Shown: positions 18,901 through 26,391, numbered from the stretch's first letter. The stretch: 64,000 bases of DNA from an uncultured bacterium (GCA_949300515.1 CASGEP010000015.1:18014-82013), one strand, 5' to 3'. Numbers and translations: made by a program. Notes: generated by a model not told the origin, from the letters alone.

Positions 18901-19097
18901 TCATTAACTTTAAAAAACAGTTTTACCCTTGCAACGTTTTGTGAAGCGTCGTATTTATCGTCATAAATTTCAATAATTTGGGCAAGATATTTGTTTTTTC
19001 CCTCCTGAACAAGGAGAAAATCAAGCAGCTTAAAATCCTCGTCAATGGGGCTAAAGAGGATTCTTATGGTATCGTTTATAGTTTGAATAACCTGCAT
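15945..19097 (-). CDS. Large acidic protein: HerA-like N-terminus without Walker A, PcrA-type Tudor C-terminus
   Basis: The 1050 residues divide into three parts. Residues about 1-430 resemble the HAS-barrel plus ATPase core of HerA/FtsK-like proteins: an L-T-I-G-x-D segment near 103, a strand with NNAVIF, and a VIFDFTG strand near 154 in the Walker B position. The Walker A site is absent (ADKIEHSN in its place). Residues about 440-975 are glutamate- and aspartate-rich, low complexity and probably disordered. Residues about 993-1050 (FKAGDIIEHDKYGAGEVVKV onward) match the C-terminal Tudor-like domain of UvrD/PcrA helicases, which in PcrA contacts RNA polymerase. Function unknown; a nucleic-acid or polymerase adaptor is an inference. 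Confidence 0.75.
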   Translation of the reverse strand: MQVIQTINDTIRILFSPIDEDFKLLDFLLVQEGKNKYLAQIIEIYDDKYDASQNVARVKLFFKVNDEGEVFSYDHFTPSKECEIKKIKREEILTFVNENRESLTIGMDYATQEPLDINVEFLKNNAVIFADKIEHSNNISAHFASTLSRYNFHSVIFDFTGAIDVKNAKKLKISKDIKLPLNFYTINYIWEKGLKTASLETQAMCREIFNEVQTYAKNAPEGFIPFKNFLKVVEIQYKATPIAELTVLLNKLKAYQKNDIFANTKGDFESAEISCRENEITIIDFSELKTSWHKEFCDFIIRNVKDAFVFIRLNETNSDVDLINFIYDKNPQIHFIPSVSYSYSKMPHIIERADNFILLPTLSPKRDFGAANFELSSISSDECILFGKDSENFIFTIINNRFASPDNSEKNPPRKIKLKLDINTHNPKERLRTNIGAEPDSAFEQQAKEPVLTDEELEFFEQQAKENLDALEEKIPIKKPQDCSTEPQSCSREENPSQETEKDGFDGELKAKEDNLADSLSSDTAQEKETIQTGENLPPLESDTKEVQESTLLNKTAEVNAQNEGKQNEPYENERSEAQKTNETPLQTKNTDIAENEASLEEESRFEEENPKDGFTQDRAQDAALRDENTLEESSDEYIARDNTPDTASDEENAKDNTAVSLKEDTPDEDIVSEDFTRDDYITEPAKGSRDEIIEGEILEEETKDTPAQNSIDTEEEPLSELARAIREEERNVSISLDDEIQINKNYSAQEVIDIRGKDIQRIDLETAEDIADKEFANETYEDESSYEADEIVYETEQEASLDDTEELEETSAAEYISDGYEEEPAQEPEGDFLTEPKTDFETVYEEDPVQEAEEDPLQEEPEETEQGEESLEKSDEEQEEEPAQTQENRKIIQSSFQNILEQEDDSESSSEEESEKDDTLSLEALAAQSVENAFNEVMDSQASEFEKPKKDLSGKLVVNENVVIDLEKIKEHIDTKGASELPIFKNTSAKKEPKNFKAGDIIEHDKYGAGEVVKVINYANRSLLQINFKEVGKRLLDPDIANIRELKQD

Positions 19098-19163
19098 TTC
19101 TTTCTCTACTCACAAAACTGCTTTTTTATTATAACAAATGAACTTTTATTGTAAAATTATAAT

Positions 19164-20069
19164 ATGAAGGAGCCTTTTTTTTCAATCGTAATAACTACGT
19201 ATAATACTGAAAAATACATCAAACAGTGTATTCGTAGTGTCTTAAATCAAAAATTGGGGAACTGTGAGATTATTATAGCTGATGATTGTTCATCTGACAA
19301 TACTTTAAAAATCTTAGAAGAATTTTCAGACAGTGCAAAAATCCTCAAATTTTCAAATAATCTGGGTGTCAGCCGCTCAAGAAACGAAGCTCTGAAAGTT
19401 TCGCGCGGAAAGTATGTGTTTTTTCTTGACGGAGATGACTGGATAGCGGATGATACGCTGAAATACGCGTATTTAGAACTTCAAAAAAGCAATGCGGATG
19501 TTTTGTTTTGCCCGTATAAAGTTTTTTGGCAAAATAAAAACAGATACAGATATTTTAACCCGAAATACAGATTAAATAAATTAAGAAGGCTCAAAAGACC
19601 TTTTGACAAAAATGTAAGGGCTGATGTGCTCTACAGCGTAAATTATGAAGTCTGTACAAAGTTTTACGGGAGGCGTTTTCTGCTTGATAATAATATAGAG
19701 TTTAAAAATCTGAGATATGCGGAAGATTTGCCCTTTTACTATGAAGTGCTCTATCGTGCAAAAAGCTTTTCTTACCTTAAAAAACCGTGCTATTTTTACA
19801 GAATGGGGCACAAAAAAATCATGACAAATACACTTTGCGAGGGTCTGCCCGAGGCGCTCAAATTGTCAAAAGAGTACATTTTCGGAGTTGAGGATGTTTT
19901 TTATAAAAAAAGCGCTCAGCTGCTTAATTTCTGGCTTATAAAAACAAATTTTGATGAGAGGCTGTACTCTTTTGCAAAAGAATTTTGTGCAGGCTCGATA
20001 TTGCCCAAAAATTCGCGGTTTTTGCAGATGAAGTACAAAATATCCTCTAAAATATCCGAACTGATATAA
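19164..20069 (+). CDS. Glycosyltransferase family 2
   Basis: The 301 residues begin with the GT2 nucleotide-sugar fold: FSIVITTYN, a VLNQ segment, IIADDCSSDNT and the DGDDW metal-binding motif near residue 92. The C-terminal third is unrelated to known subfamilies I can name. It likely adds a sugar to a surface glycan. It is divergent from the large acidic gene. A TATAAT abuts the ATG directly (19158-19163), too close to be the promoter of this start, so the real promoter must lie elsewhere. Confidence 0.88.
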   Translation: MKEPFFSIVITTYNTEKYIKQCIRSVLNQKLGNCEIIIADDCSSDNTLKILEEFSDSAKILKFSNNLGVSRSRNEALKVSRGKYVFFLDGDDWIADDTLKYAYLELQKSNADVLFCPYKVFWQNKNRYRYFNPKYRLNKLRRLKRPFDKNVRADVLYSVNYEVCTKFYGRRFLLDNNIEFKNLRYAEDLPFYYEVLYRAKSFSYLKKPCYFYRMGHKKIMTNTLCEGLPEALKLSKEYIFGVEDVFYKKSAQLLNFWLIKTNFDERLYSFAKEFCAGSILPKNSRFLQMKYKISSKISELI

Positions 20070-20076
20070 ATTTTGC

Positions 20077-20105
20077 TTGACAGTTTGCCTTGTCCTTAAT
20101 AATAT
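20077..20105 (+). promoter_or_regulatory. Strong promoter of the tRNA-tuf cluster
   Basis: TTGACA (20077-20082) and TAATAT (20100-20105) are separated by 17 bases. The first tRNA begins 22 bases after the -10 box. This is the best consensus promoter in the window and probably drives tRNA-Thr, tRNA-Thr, tRNA-Tyr and tuf. Confidence 0.8.
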
Positions 20106-20126
20106 TGTACATATGAAGGTAGAAAT

Positions 20127-20198
20127 GCCGATGTGGCTCAATGGTAGAGCAACGGTTTTGTAAACCGTAGGTTGGGGGTTCGATTCCCTCCATCGGCA
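20127..20198 (+). tRNA. tRNA-Thr (anticodon TGT)
   Basis: A full cloverleaf: acceptor GCCGATG with CATCGGC, D-arm GCTC/GAGC, anticodon stem ACGGT/ACCGT around loop TTTGTAA, and T-arm GGGGG/CCCTC with TTCGATT. CCA is not encoded. First of three tRNAs upstream of tuf. Confidence 0.97.
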
Positions 20199-20267
20199 AT
20201 TTTCTACAATTGCACCTTAAAAATTAATTTGCAGGCGCCTCCAAAGCGCAGCTCAGGTAGTAAATCT

Positions 20268-20339
20268 GCCCTTGTGGCGCAGGGGTAGCGCACTCCCTTG
20301 GTAAGGGAGAGGCCACGAGTTCAAATCTCGTCAAGGGCA
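20268..20339 (+). tRNA. tRNA-Thr (anticodon GGT)
   Basis: Acceptor GCCCTTG with CAAGGGC, D-arm GCGC/GCGC, anticodon stem CTCCC/GGGAG around TTGGTAA, T-arm ACGAG/CTCGT. CCA is not encoded. With the TGT isoacceptor it reads ACA and ACC/ACT codons. Confidence 0.97.
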
Positions 20340-20520
20340 AAAACCTGCGAAGCCAGGGCAAGTTTGAGAGCCGCGGGAGCGGGTCGAAAACGAGCTATTG
20401 ATGACCGCCGTTGCGAGTGAAGCGGGCGGGCACAAGAAAACTCCGCACAGCAGCAGGCATGCTGTAGCAACTATACAGAGGCGATATTGAATATTTTGAA
20501 CATTAAAAAATAAATAATAC
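20340..20520 (+). other. GC-rich structured spacer between tRNA-Thr and tRNA-Tyr
   Basis: The first 130 bases of this spacer are clearly more GC-rich than other intergenic DNA here. It contains inverted pairs CCGCC/GGCGG (20405-20409 with 20425-20429) and CAGCA/TGCTG (20451-20455 with 20460-20464). No open frame or known RNA family was recognised. It may be a decayed tRNA gene, a small RNA or a processing spacer. Confidence 0.35.
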
Positions 20521-20603
20521 GGGTAGGTGCCCGAGTGGCTAAAGGGAGCAGACTGTAAATCTGCCGTCTAACGACTACGGTGGTTCGAATCCACCCCTGC
20601 CCA
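20521..20603 (+). tRNA. tRNA-Tyr (anticodon GTA)
   Basis: A class II tRNA of 83 bases: acceptor GGGTAGG with CCTGCCC, anticodon loop CTGTAAA, and a long variable arm as expected for bacterial tRNA-Tyr. The tuf start lies 57 bases downstream, the common Thr-Tyr-tuf arrangement (without the Gly tRNA seen in enterobacteria). Confidence 0.97.
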
Positions 20604-20659
20604 AGTTTTTATATCCGAACAAATCAAACAAAAAAGATAAGAAAAGGAGAATCTATCTT

Positions 20660-21841
20660 ATGGCTAGAGAAAAATTTGAAAGAACCAAGCCGCACGTTAA
20701 CGTCGGTACCATTGGTCACGTTGACCACGGTAAAACTACGTTAACAGCTGCTATTACAGGTTGTATGGCTGCTGCCGGCAAAGCCGAAGCTAAAAAATTC
20801 GACGAAATCGACGCAGCTCCCGAGGAAAAAGCACGTGGTATTACAATTTCAACAGCACACGTTGAATACGAAACAGACAAACGTCACTATGCACACGTTG
20901 ACTGCCCCGGCCACGCTGACTATGTTAAAAACATGATTACAGGTGCCGCTCAAATGGACGGTGCGATTCTTGTAGTTGCAGCAACAGATGGTGCAATGCC
21001 TCAAACTCGTGAACACATTTTGCTTGCTCGTCAAGTTGGTGTTCCTCGCCTTGTTGTATTTATGAACAAATGCGATATGGTTGATGACGAAGAACTTCTT
21101 GATCTTGTTGAAATGGAAGTACGTGAAATGTTATCTTCATACGAATTTGATGGTGACAACATTCCTTTCATCAGAGGTTCAGCTCTTAAAGCTCTAGAAG
21201 CTGTTCAAGCAAATTCAAATGTTCAACGTGGCGAAGATAAATGGGTTGATAAAATTTGGGAACTTATGGATGCAATTGATGATTATGTTCCGACTCCCGA
21301 ACGTGACCTTGACAAACCTTTCTTGATGCCTGTTGAAGACGTTTTCTCTATCACAGGTCGTGGTACGGTTGCAACTGGTAGAGTAGAACGTGGCGTTGTT
21401 AAAGTTGGTGATGAAGTTGAAATCGTTGGTTTTGGTGAAACTAAAAAATCAACTGTAACAGGTGTAGAAATGTTCAGAAAACTTCTTGACCAAGGTCAAG
21501 CTGGTGATAACATTGGTGCTCTACTTCGTGGTATCGACAAAAAAGATATTCAACGTGGTCACCCTCACACAAAATTCACAGCTAACGTTTATGTATTGAC
21601 AAAAGATGAAGGCGGACGTCATACTCCGTTCTTCCCCGGATATCGTCCTCAGTTCTACATCAGAACAACTGACGTAACCGGTTCAATCAAATTCGACGGC
21701 GAAATGGTAATGCCCGGTGATAACGTTGTAATGGACGTTGAACTTATCGCTCCGGTTGCTATCGAACAAGGTATGAGATTTGCAATTCGTGAAGGCGGCA
21801 GAACAGTTGGTGCCGGCGTTGTAGATAAAATTATTGAATAA
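20660..21841 (+). CDS. tuf: Elongation factor Tu
   Basis: Delivers aminoacyl-tRNA to the ribosome. The 393 residues have GHVDHGKTT (G1), the RGITI switch, DCPGHADY (G3) and NKCD (G4), then the two beta-barrel domains with [12 protein letters not shown]. The ribosome site AAAAGGAG lies about 10 bases before the ATG. Codon use is more restricted than in neighbours, as expected for high expression. A strong terminator follows. No fusA or rpsL lies next to it, so this is a tufB-like locus. Confidence 0.99.
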   Translation: MAREKFERTKPHVNVGTIGHVDHGKTTLTAAITGCMAAAGKAEAKKFDEIDAAPEEKARGITISTAHVEYETDKRHYAHVDCPGHADYVKNMITGAAQMDGAILVVAATDGAMPQTREHILLARQVGVPRLVVFMNKCDMVDDEELLDLVEMEVREMLSSYEFDGDNIPFIRGSALKALEAVQANSNVQRGEDKWVDKIWELMDAIDDYVPTPERDLDKPFLMPVEDVFSITGRGTVATGRVERGVVKVGDEVEIVGFGETKKSTVTGVEMFRKLLDQGQAGDNIGALLRGIDKKDIQRGHPHTKFTANVYVLTKDEGGRHTPFFPGYRPQFYIRTTDVTGSIKFDGEMVMPGDNVVMDVELIAPVAIEQGMRFAIREGGRTVGAGVVDKIIE

Positions 21842-21863
21842 TAATTTTATATCATTTTTAAAA

Positions 21864-21896
21864 ATGAGCCTTAAAGAGATTTGAGGCTCATTTTTT
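21864..21896 (+). terminator. Rho-independent terminator after tuf
   Basis: ATGAGCCT pairs with AGGCTCAT, extended by an AAA/TTT inner pairing, followed by six T. It directly follows the tuf stop. Confidence 0.92.
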
Positions 21897-21911
21897 GCGA
21901 AAGGAGTTAAA

Positions 21912-22313
21912 ATGAAATATTTACATTCAATGATTAGAGTAAATAATTTAAAAGAATCTCTGAGATTTTATGAAGATTTAATCGGCTTAAAATTGCAGAG
22001 CAAAAAAGATTTAGAGGACTGCACATTGTACTTTTTGGCGCAATACGAAGGCGCCCCTGAAATTGAACTTACCGATAATTGGCAAAAACCAACTACTCCC
22101 TACAAAACAGGTGAAACTTTCGGACATTTTGCTTTTGAGTGCGAAGATATGGAAGCTTTTGTCAAAAAAGTGAGTGATATGGGTTATGAGCTTATGTACG
22201 GCGAGCCTTTTAATCTGGATTTAAAAAACGAGGATGGCAGTATAACCGTTAAAAGGATTGCTTTTATAAAAGATCCCGACGGAAATGAAATTGAAATTAT
22301 TTATAAGGGTTAA
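21912..22313 (+). CDS. gloA: Glyoxalase I (lactoylglutathione lyase-like)
   Basis: A VOC-fold protein of 133 residues. The N-terminus MKYLHSMIRV carries the first metal histidine (H5); IELTDNW, GHFAFEC and EIEII supply the other expected ligands (E, H, E). The spacing and the RVxxLxxSLxFYxxxLGxxL-type opening match glyoxalase I, which detoxifies methylglyoxal with a thiol cofactor. AAAGGAG lies 6 bases before the ATG. A perfect 12-base terminator stem follows. Confidence 0.9.
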   Translation: MKYLHSMIRVNNLKESLRFYEDLIGLKLQSKKDLEDCTLYFLAQYEGAPEIELTDNWQKPTTPYKTGETFGHFAFECEDMEAFVKKVSDMGYELMYGEPFNLDLKNEDGSITVKRIAFIKDPDGNEIEIIYKG

Positions 22314-22320
22314 GTTTTAA

Positions 22321-22357
22321 TGCACAGATACTAAAATTACAGTATCTGTGCATTTTT
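22321..22357 (+). terminator. Rho-independent terminator after the glyoxalase gene
   Basis: A perfect 12-base inverted repeat (22321-22332 with 22341-22352) with an 8-base loop and five T. It also separates this gene from the convergent gene at 22364 and may serve both. Confidence 0.92.
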
Positions 22358-22363
22358 ACGACT

Positions 22364-22648
22364 TTAGCATAGCATGTGTGCTTTTGTTGGAGTTTTATTT
22401 TCTAGCTCGGTTATATAAAGAAGTGTTTTTGAAGCACTGTTTTGTTTATCACTCCTTAATTTAAGATTGCCGTTTTCATCAAGGTAAATATTGCCACTTG
22501 TCGGCAATTCATTTACCCTTTTATCTGTTTGAGTTTTGTAGCGATATAGTAAATCTTTCCAGCTGTTGTCAATTCCACCAAAATCCCTATTTTGCCTTTT
22601 TGTGTAATAGGCATTTTGCGTGCTGTTTCCAGAAATTTGTAACTCCAT
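22364..22648 (-). CDS. Unknown 94-residue protein
   Basis: No recognised domain and no signal peptide. The protein is polar and rich in Asn, Lys and Thr, with a SGNIYLDENGNLKLRS stretch that looks like a short beta-hairpin repeat. The ribosome site AAAGGAG sits 6 bases before the ATG, which argues for a real gene. It lies 31 bases downstream of the interrupted repeat gene with a very similar start region, so the two probably form one transcript. Confidence 0.6.
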   Translation of the reverse strand: MELQISGNSTQNAYYTKRQNRDFGGIDNSWKDLLYRYKTQTDKRVNELPTSGNIYLDENGNLKLRSDKQNSASKTLLYITELENKTPTKAHMLC

Positions 22649-22679
22649 AAAAAATCTCCTTTTGTTTTAATTTAATATT

Positions 22680-23081
22680 TTAATTATTTCGTAGCGATTC
22701 GCCAAATTTGGCACCTATTCCCAAAAGACCCCCTGCAAAGAAATTTCCAATCTTATCAAGCAAGCCTTCATCTTTTTTATCAAGCGTTTCGCGAACTTCT
22801 TTTGCAGTTTCTTGTGCAACTATTCCTGTAAGACCGCTTGCAAAAACACTTTCGCGAACTTCTTCGCCTGCTTGCGCACCTTTTTCAACTAGGCTGTCCT
22901 CTAAAAAACTTTCACGAATTTCATCAGATGCTTCTTGTGCAACTATTCCTGTAAGACCGCTTGCAAAAACACTTTCGCGAACTTCTTCGCCTGCTTACGC
23001 ACCTGCTTCAACGACGCTTGCGCCATTTTTAGATGTTTGCTTTGCGATTTGTGCGCCAAATTCTACTGCTTGTGTGTACAT
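22680..23081 (-). pseudogene. Two-repeat unknown gene interrupted by a TAA codon
   Basis: An ATG at 23081 with a strong AAGGAGAG site opens a 133-codon frame that runs to TAA at 22680 except for one in-frame TAA at 22995-22997 (codon 29). The same position in the second repeat copy reads CAA, so the stop is a single C-to-T change. The product has two 41-residue repeats with EEVRESVFASGLTGIVAQE, then a Gly-rich hydrophobic end (NFFAGGLLGIGAKFG). No family recognised. It could be a recent pseudogene, a sequencing error, or a site of suppression. Confidence 0.65.
22809..23012 (-). repeat. Direct repeat of 81 bases, 123-base period
   Basis: 22809-22889 and 22932-23012 match at 78 of 81 positions. 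The period is exactly 41 codons, so it is an internal coding duplication. One mismatch is the G/A (CAA versus TAA on the coding strand) that creates the stop codon. Confidence 0.9.
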
Positions 23082-23260
23082 AGTTTACTCTCCTTTTCTT
23101 GTGTGTGTGTTTGACTTGTTACTTATTAATAAAAACCATTATATTTTGGTTATTGATACAAAAATAATATCTTGTTACATAAATTAATAGTTATTAGTCA
23201 TTAATTATATACTAATAGTGATTAGAAAAATGTTATAACAAAGCTTATAATGCTCATTAT

Positions 23261-23484
23261 ATGGGCATTAATCAAAATATAGAAAAAAATTTGGTGCAAA
23301 ATTGGCATATGTAAGAAAGTCAAAAAAACTTTCACAGATGAAACTTGCAGAGCTTGTAGATATGAATTTTAACTATATCGGTCAAATTGAACGGGGCGAA
23401 GCAAATGTTACGATAAAAACCATGATTAATATTGCAAATGCACTTGATGTTGAAATTTCAGAGCTTTTTAATTTTACTTTTTGA
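23261..23484 (+). CDS. XRE-family transcriptional regulator, N-terminal frame break
   Basis: The helix-turn-helix domain (RKSKKLSQMKLAELVDMNFN, then YIGQIERGEANVTI) is complete in the frame that ends at 23484. The natural start, ATG at 23261 (MGINQNIEKN), lies in another frame; the two join at an A7T3 run at 23283-23292 where one base appears missing. Without that shift, translation would have to start at TTG 23302. A TATAAT ends 9 bases before the ATG. It is a small cytoplasmic DNA-binding protein; possible targets are the two genes on the opposite strand. Confidence 0.6.
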
Positions 23485-23761
23485 TTAATATTTTGGCATT
23501 ATGCTTATTGTATTTAGATAACAACAGTGTTTACAGAATTAATTTGCCGTAGCAAACTTGTGTTTGGGTTTGTTCGTTTTTGTCACCCTGAATTTATTTC
23601 AGGGTCTTGTTTTATGTTCGGCATGACAGACCTTTTGTCACCCTGAACTTGTTTTGGGGTCTTATAAATCTATGCACCTGTTACCAAGATGCTAAAACAA
23701 GTTGCACATGACAAGAGAGTTGTGTTTAGTCTAACGGAGTTATGCAATAATTTATTCCACC
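23485..23761. other. Intergenic region with short palindromic repeats
   Basis: The 300-base gap between the XRE gene and the SIMPL gene holds no credible coding frame. It contains two REP-like units (next entry) and the terminator of the SIMPL gene. The rest is AT-rich with no recognised signal. Confidence 0.5.
23583..23663. repeat. Two REP-like units (TCACCCTGAA...TTCAGGGTCTT)
   Basis: Unit one is 23583-23608, with CCCTGAA paired to TTCAGGG. Unit two is 23638-23663 and is diverged (CCCTGAA with TTTGGGG). A TTCGGCATGACA stretch lies between them. Related intergenic palindromes occur in many Gram-negative genomes, by recollection. Confidence 0.6.
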
Positions 23762-23787
23762 AAAAAACGGGACAAAAGCCCCGTTTT
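23762..23787 (-). terminator. Rho-independent terminator after the SIMPL gene
   Basis: AAAACGGG (23764-23771) pairs with CCCGTTTT (23780-23787). On the minus strand the stem is followed by a run of six T. It lies 20 bases beyond the stop of the SIMPL gene. Confidence 0.85.
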
Positions 23788-23807
23788 AGCCGTATAAAAC
23801 AAAATAA

Positions 23808-24533
23808 TTATTTTACCGAGAAAACTACATTTGCTACCGCGGTTATTTTTTTATCTATTGTGCTTGAGTCATTTATTCCCCAGTCTGAAACTTCGTTTGA
23901 ATCAGCAGGAGTTATTTGCATAACGCCCATTTTGACGGATGAAATTTTCCCCACGCGGTTGTTTGTCGCCTGCAGCATGCCCTGTGCGCGCACTTTGGCA
24001 TCCGCCGTTGCCGCTTTCAGCAGTTCGGCTTTCTTTTTGTTCAGTTCGCTGTAGTGGTACTCGGGCGCAAAAGCCTGCAGAGTTATGCCTTTTTGGATGA
24101 GTGAAGGTATTTCAAGATAGACTTTATTAATCAAATCAGGATTGTCGGAGGTGATTTTCAGTATCTGATCGTAATTATAAAAAGCTACATCCTGCGTGAA
24201 GTTGCCTTTTGCATCTCTTCTGTATGTGGGGTAGTTATTTATCCCCATAAGCGAAATTTGTTCTTTTTTAATTCCTGATTGTACCAAAAAGTCCACAACT
24301 GCGGGCACTTGCGACTTAAGTTTGTTGTATGCTTCAACAGATGTCGGCGCCTTGGTTGATACTTGAACTCTCCAGCTTGCACTGTCAGATTTTACAATCT
24401 CATAAGCTGAGCCTGTTACGGTTATTTCATTTTTTTTAAAATTGCTTGATAACACAGACGCGCCTATAATAAGGCATAAACCCAAAATTAGCCCAAGCAT
24501 TGCTACTTGAATTTTTGCAAGTTTTTCAATCAT
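23808..24533 (-). CDS. SIMPL-domain protein, membrane anchored
   Basis: The 241 residues have one N-terminal membrane segment (about 8-28) and a SIMPL/DUF541 domain (about 35-240) opening with ITVTGSAYEIVKSD. Family members (BP26, oxidative stress defence protein) form ring assemblies in the periplasm; the molecular function is unclear. AGGAG precedes the ATG. It follows the peptide-binding lipoprotein gene by 10 bases, so the two are co-transcribed. A paralogue with a cleavable signal occurs at 57274. Confidence 0.88.
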   Translation of the reverse strand: MIEKLAKIQVAMLGLILGLCLIIGASVLSSNFKKNEITVTGSAYEIVKSDSASWRVQVSTKAPTSVEAYNKLKSQVPAVVDFLVQSGIKKEQISLMGINNYPTYRRDAKGNFTQDVAFYNYDQILKITSDNPDLINKVYLEIPSLIQKGITLQAFAPEYHYSELNKKKAELLKAATADAKVRAQGMLQATNNRVGKISSVKMGVMQITPADSNEVSDWGINDSSTIDKKITAVANVVFSVK

Positions 24534-24543
24534 TTTTTTCTCC

Positions 24544-26391
24544 TCAATCTATGTAAACTTCTTCAATATTATGTAATATGCCACCTAACTCTGTCGGATA
24601 AATATTTTTAAATTTTTTCCTTATTGCAACAATATTTGCAGGGCTGTACAGGTAAATAACGGGATTCTGCTCTGCGACAATCTGTTGATATTTGTTGTAG
24701 AGTTCTTTTCTTTTTTCAAAATCAAGCTCAAGAGCAGCTTGTTTAAAGATTCTATCAAGTTCTTTTTCAAAAGGCAATATCTTATCTGAACTTTTCAAAT
24801 CTTCGTCGCTACGCTGGTTAAACAGGTGCAAAGCCCCGTCTGATGTCCAGACATTGTGTCCGGAGTGCGGCTCGAGCGGGTTGCCCGTCAGCGCGATTAA
24901 AATGGCATCCCAGTCATAAGTATTTGAAAGCTTTGCAACAAGCGAGTTGAACTCTACGGGTTTAAAGTTCACTTTCATACCGAGCTGCTCCAAATCCTCT
25001 TTAATGCTCACACCCGTAGCTTCTCTCTGGGTATTGCCCGCATTTGTTAAGAGTTCAAACTCGACTCTGTTGCCGAATTTATCGTATAATTTACCGTCTT
25101 TTAAATAAAATCCGGATTTTTTTAAAAGTTCCTTTGCGCGCGCAATGTCTGTCGGGTGTCCTTTTGCGACATCTTCATTCAGAAAAATGCTTGAGATAGA
25201 CTCTGCACTGTAGAGAGGCTCACCCACGCCCGACAGCACGTTTAAAACGAGATTTCCCCTGTCTATTGCCCAATCGACGGCGCTTCTGAAATTTACATCA
25301 TTAAACCATCTCTGTTTGATGGGGTTTACATAGTACTTTCCGTCTTTATTTTTTCTTGTGTTCATATTAAAGACAATAAAAGTCGTATTTGTCGTGGGAC
25401 CGAGATTGTAGAGTGTAAAGTCGCTGTGTTTTTCAAGTTCTCTGTAGCGCGCTACCATTGAGCCTTGCAGATTTACGACATCTGTTTCAAGACCTTCAAA
25501 TTTTAGGGTATCGTTGTTTAAATCACCTACTATTAAAATTATATATTTATCTAAATATGGCAGTTTTTGTCCTTTTTTATCCACCATGTAATAGTTTGGA
25601 TTTCTCTTGTAAATTACCCTCTGTGCAGGTACGTATTCAACCATTTTAAAAGCGCCGGATGTAACAAAATCGCTTGGTTTGGCGTTTGTGCTTAAATAGC
25701 TTCTGAAATAATTTTTACCTTTATCTGTTGCAATTTTAAAAACATGTTTTGGTGCAATAGGAGTGGTAAGCATTCTTAAAAACGGTGCAAAGGGTTTTGG
25801 GGTTGTGAATTTAACCGTATATTTATCAATTTTTTCCACATCCGGCAATTTTCCATCAATATATAAAGAATCTCTTGTTGCGGTGTCGCCAAAGCCGCCA
25901 AAAATTATTGTACCGTACGTAAAAATGACATCATCCGCAGTTATTTCTTTTCCGTCGGACCATTTTATACCATGGCGAAGGTGTACGATGTATGTTTTTT
26001 TGTCGGGTAAAATTTCAATATCTTTTGCGAGTTTCGGGATAATGGAGCCATCATAAGGGTCGGTTGTAAACAAACCGTCATACATTATTCCCGCAAGCTG
26101 TGCCGAGGTGTTGTCATTTGCATTAAAAGGGTTAAAAGTTTTGGGACCCTCGCCGATGGTTGAGGTTATTATCTCTCCGCCGTATTTGCCCGCGGCACCT
26201 CTTGAGCACAGATAGTCGACACCGTTTATTGTTACATTTTTCGGCTTTTCAAAATCATACTTTATAACTTCAAGCGCTCTGACGTCCGATAAATATACGT
26301 CGTCGTCATAGCCTAAATCTCTCTTTAGACAGCCTTTTAGTGCAAGGATGACAAGAGACAAAATTAAAATTATGTACACAATTCTTTTCAT
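24544..26391 (-). CDS. ABC transporter substrate-binding lipoprotein, SBP_bac_5 family
   Basis: The 615-residue protein belongs to the peptide/nickel/opine-binding family. It has a lipobox-like LKGC near residue 21, the family opening EGPKTFNP, Y-D-G-L, and the signature WSDGKEITADDVIFTY (HGIKWSDG onward). It would deliver a peptide or similar solute to a DppBCDF-type importer, but no permease or ATPase gene is next to it. The SIMPL gene lies 10 bases downstream. Confidence 0.92.
   Translation of the reverse strand: MKRIVYIILILSLVILALKGCLKRDLGYDDDVYLSDVRALEVIKYDFEKPKNVTINGVDYLCSRGAAGKYGGEIITSTIGEGPKTFNPFNANDNTSAQLAGIMYDGLFTTDPYDGSIIPKLAKDIEILPDKKTYIVHLRHGIKWSDGKEITADDVIFTYGTIIFGGFGDTATRDSLYIDGKLPDVEKIDKYTVKFTTPKPFAPFLRMLTTPIAPKHVFKIATDKGKNYFRSYLSTNAKPSDFVTSGAFKMVEYVPAQRVIYKRNPNYYMVDKKGQKLPYLDKYIILIVGDLNNDTLKFEGLETDVVNLQGSMVARYRELEKHSDFTLYNLGPTTNTTFIVFNMNTRKNKDGKYYVNPIKQRWFNDVNFRSAVDWAIDRGNLVLNVLSGVGEPLYSAESISSIFLNEDVAKGHPTDIARAKELLKKSGFYLKDGKLYDKFGNRVEFELLTNAGNTQREATGVSIKEDLEQLGMKVNFKPVEFNSLVAKLSNTYDWDAILIALTGNPLEPHSGHNVWTSDGALHLFNQRSDEDLKSSDKILPFEKELDRIFKQAALELDFEKRKELYNKYQQIVAEQNPVIYLYSPANIVAIRKKFKNIYPTELGGILHNIEEVYID

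Noticed and set aside
19158..19163. TATAAT directly before the ATG of the glycosyltransferase gene
   Set aside because: A start site from this box would fall inside the gene, and no later start codon keeps the GT2 fold. It is probably chance in AT-rich DNA.
20199..20267. Inverted D-arm copy before tRNA-Thr(GGT), like those at tRNA-Arg and tRNA-fMet
   Set aside because: A GCGC-x7-GCGC segment at 20235-20249 matches the inverted D-arm at only about 10 of 15 bases, and no 5' copy lies upstream.
22708..23187. A 159-codon open frame on the plus strand
   Set aside because: It is antisense to the interrupted repeat gene, has no ribosome site, and its repeat structure only mirrors the coding repeats of the minus strand.
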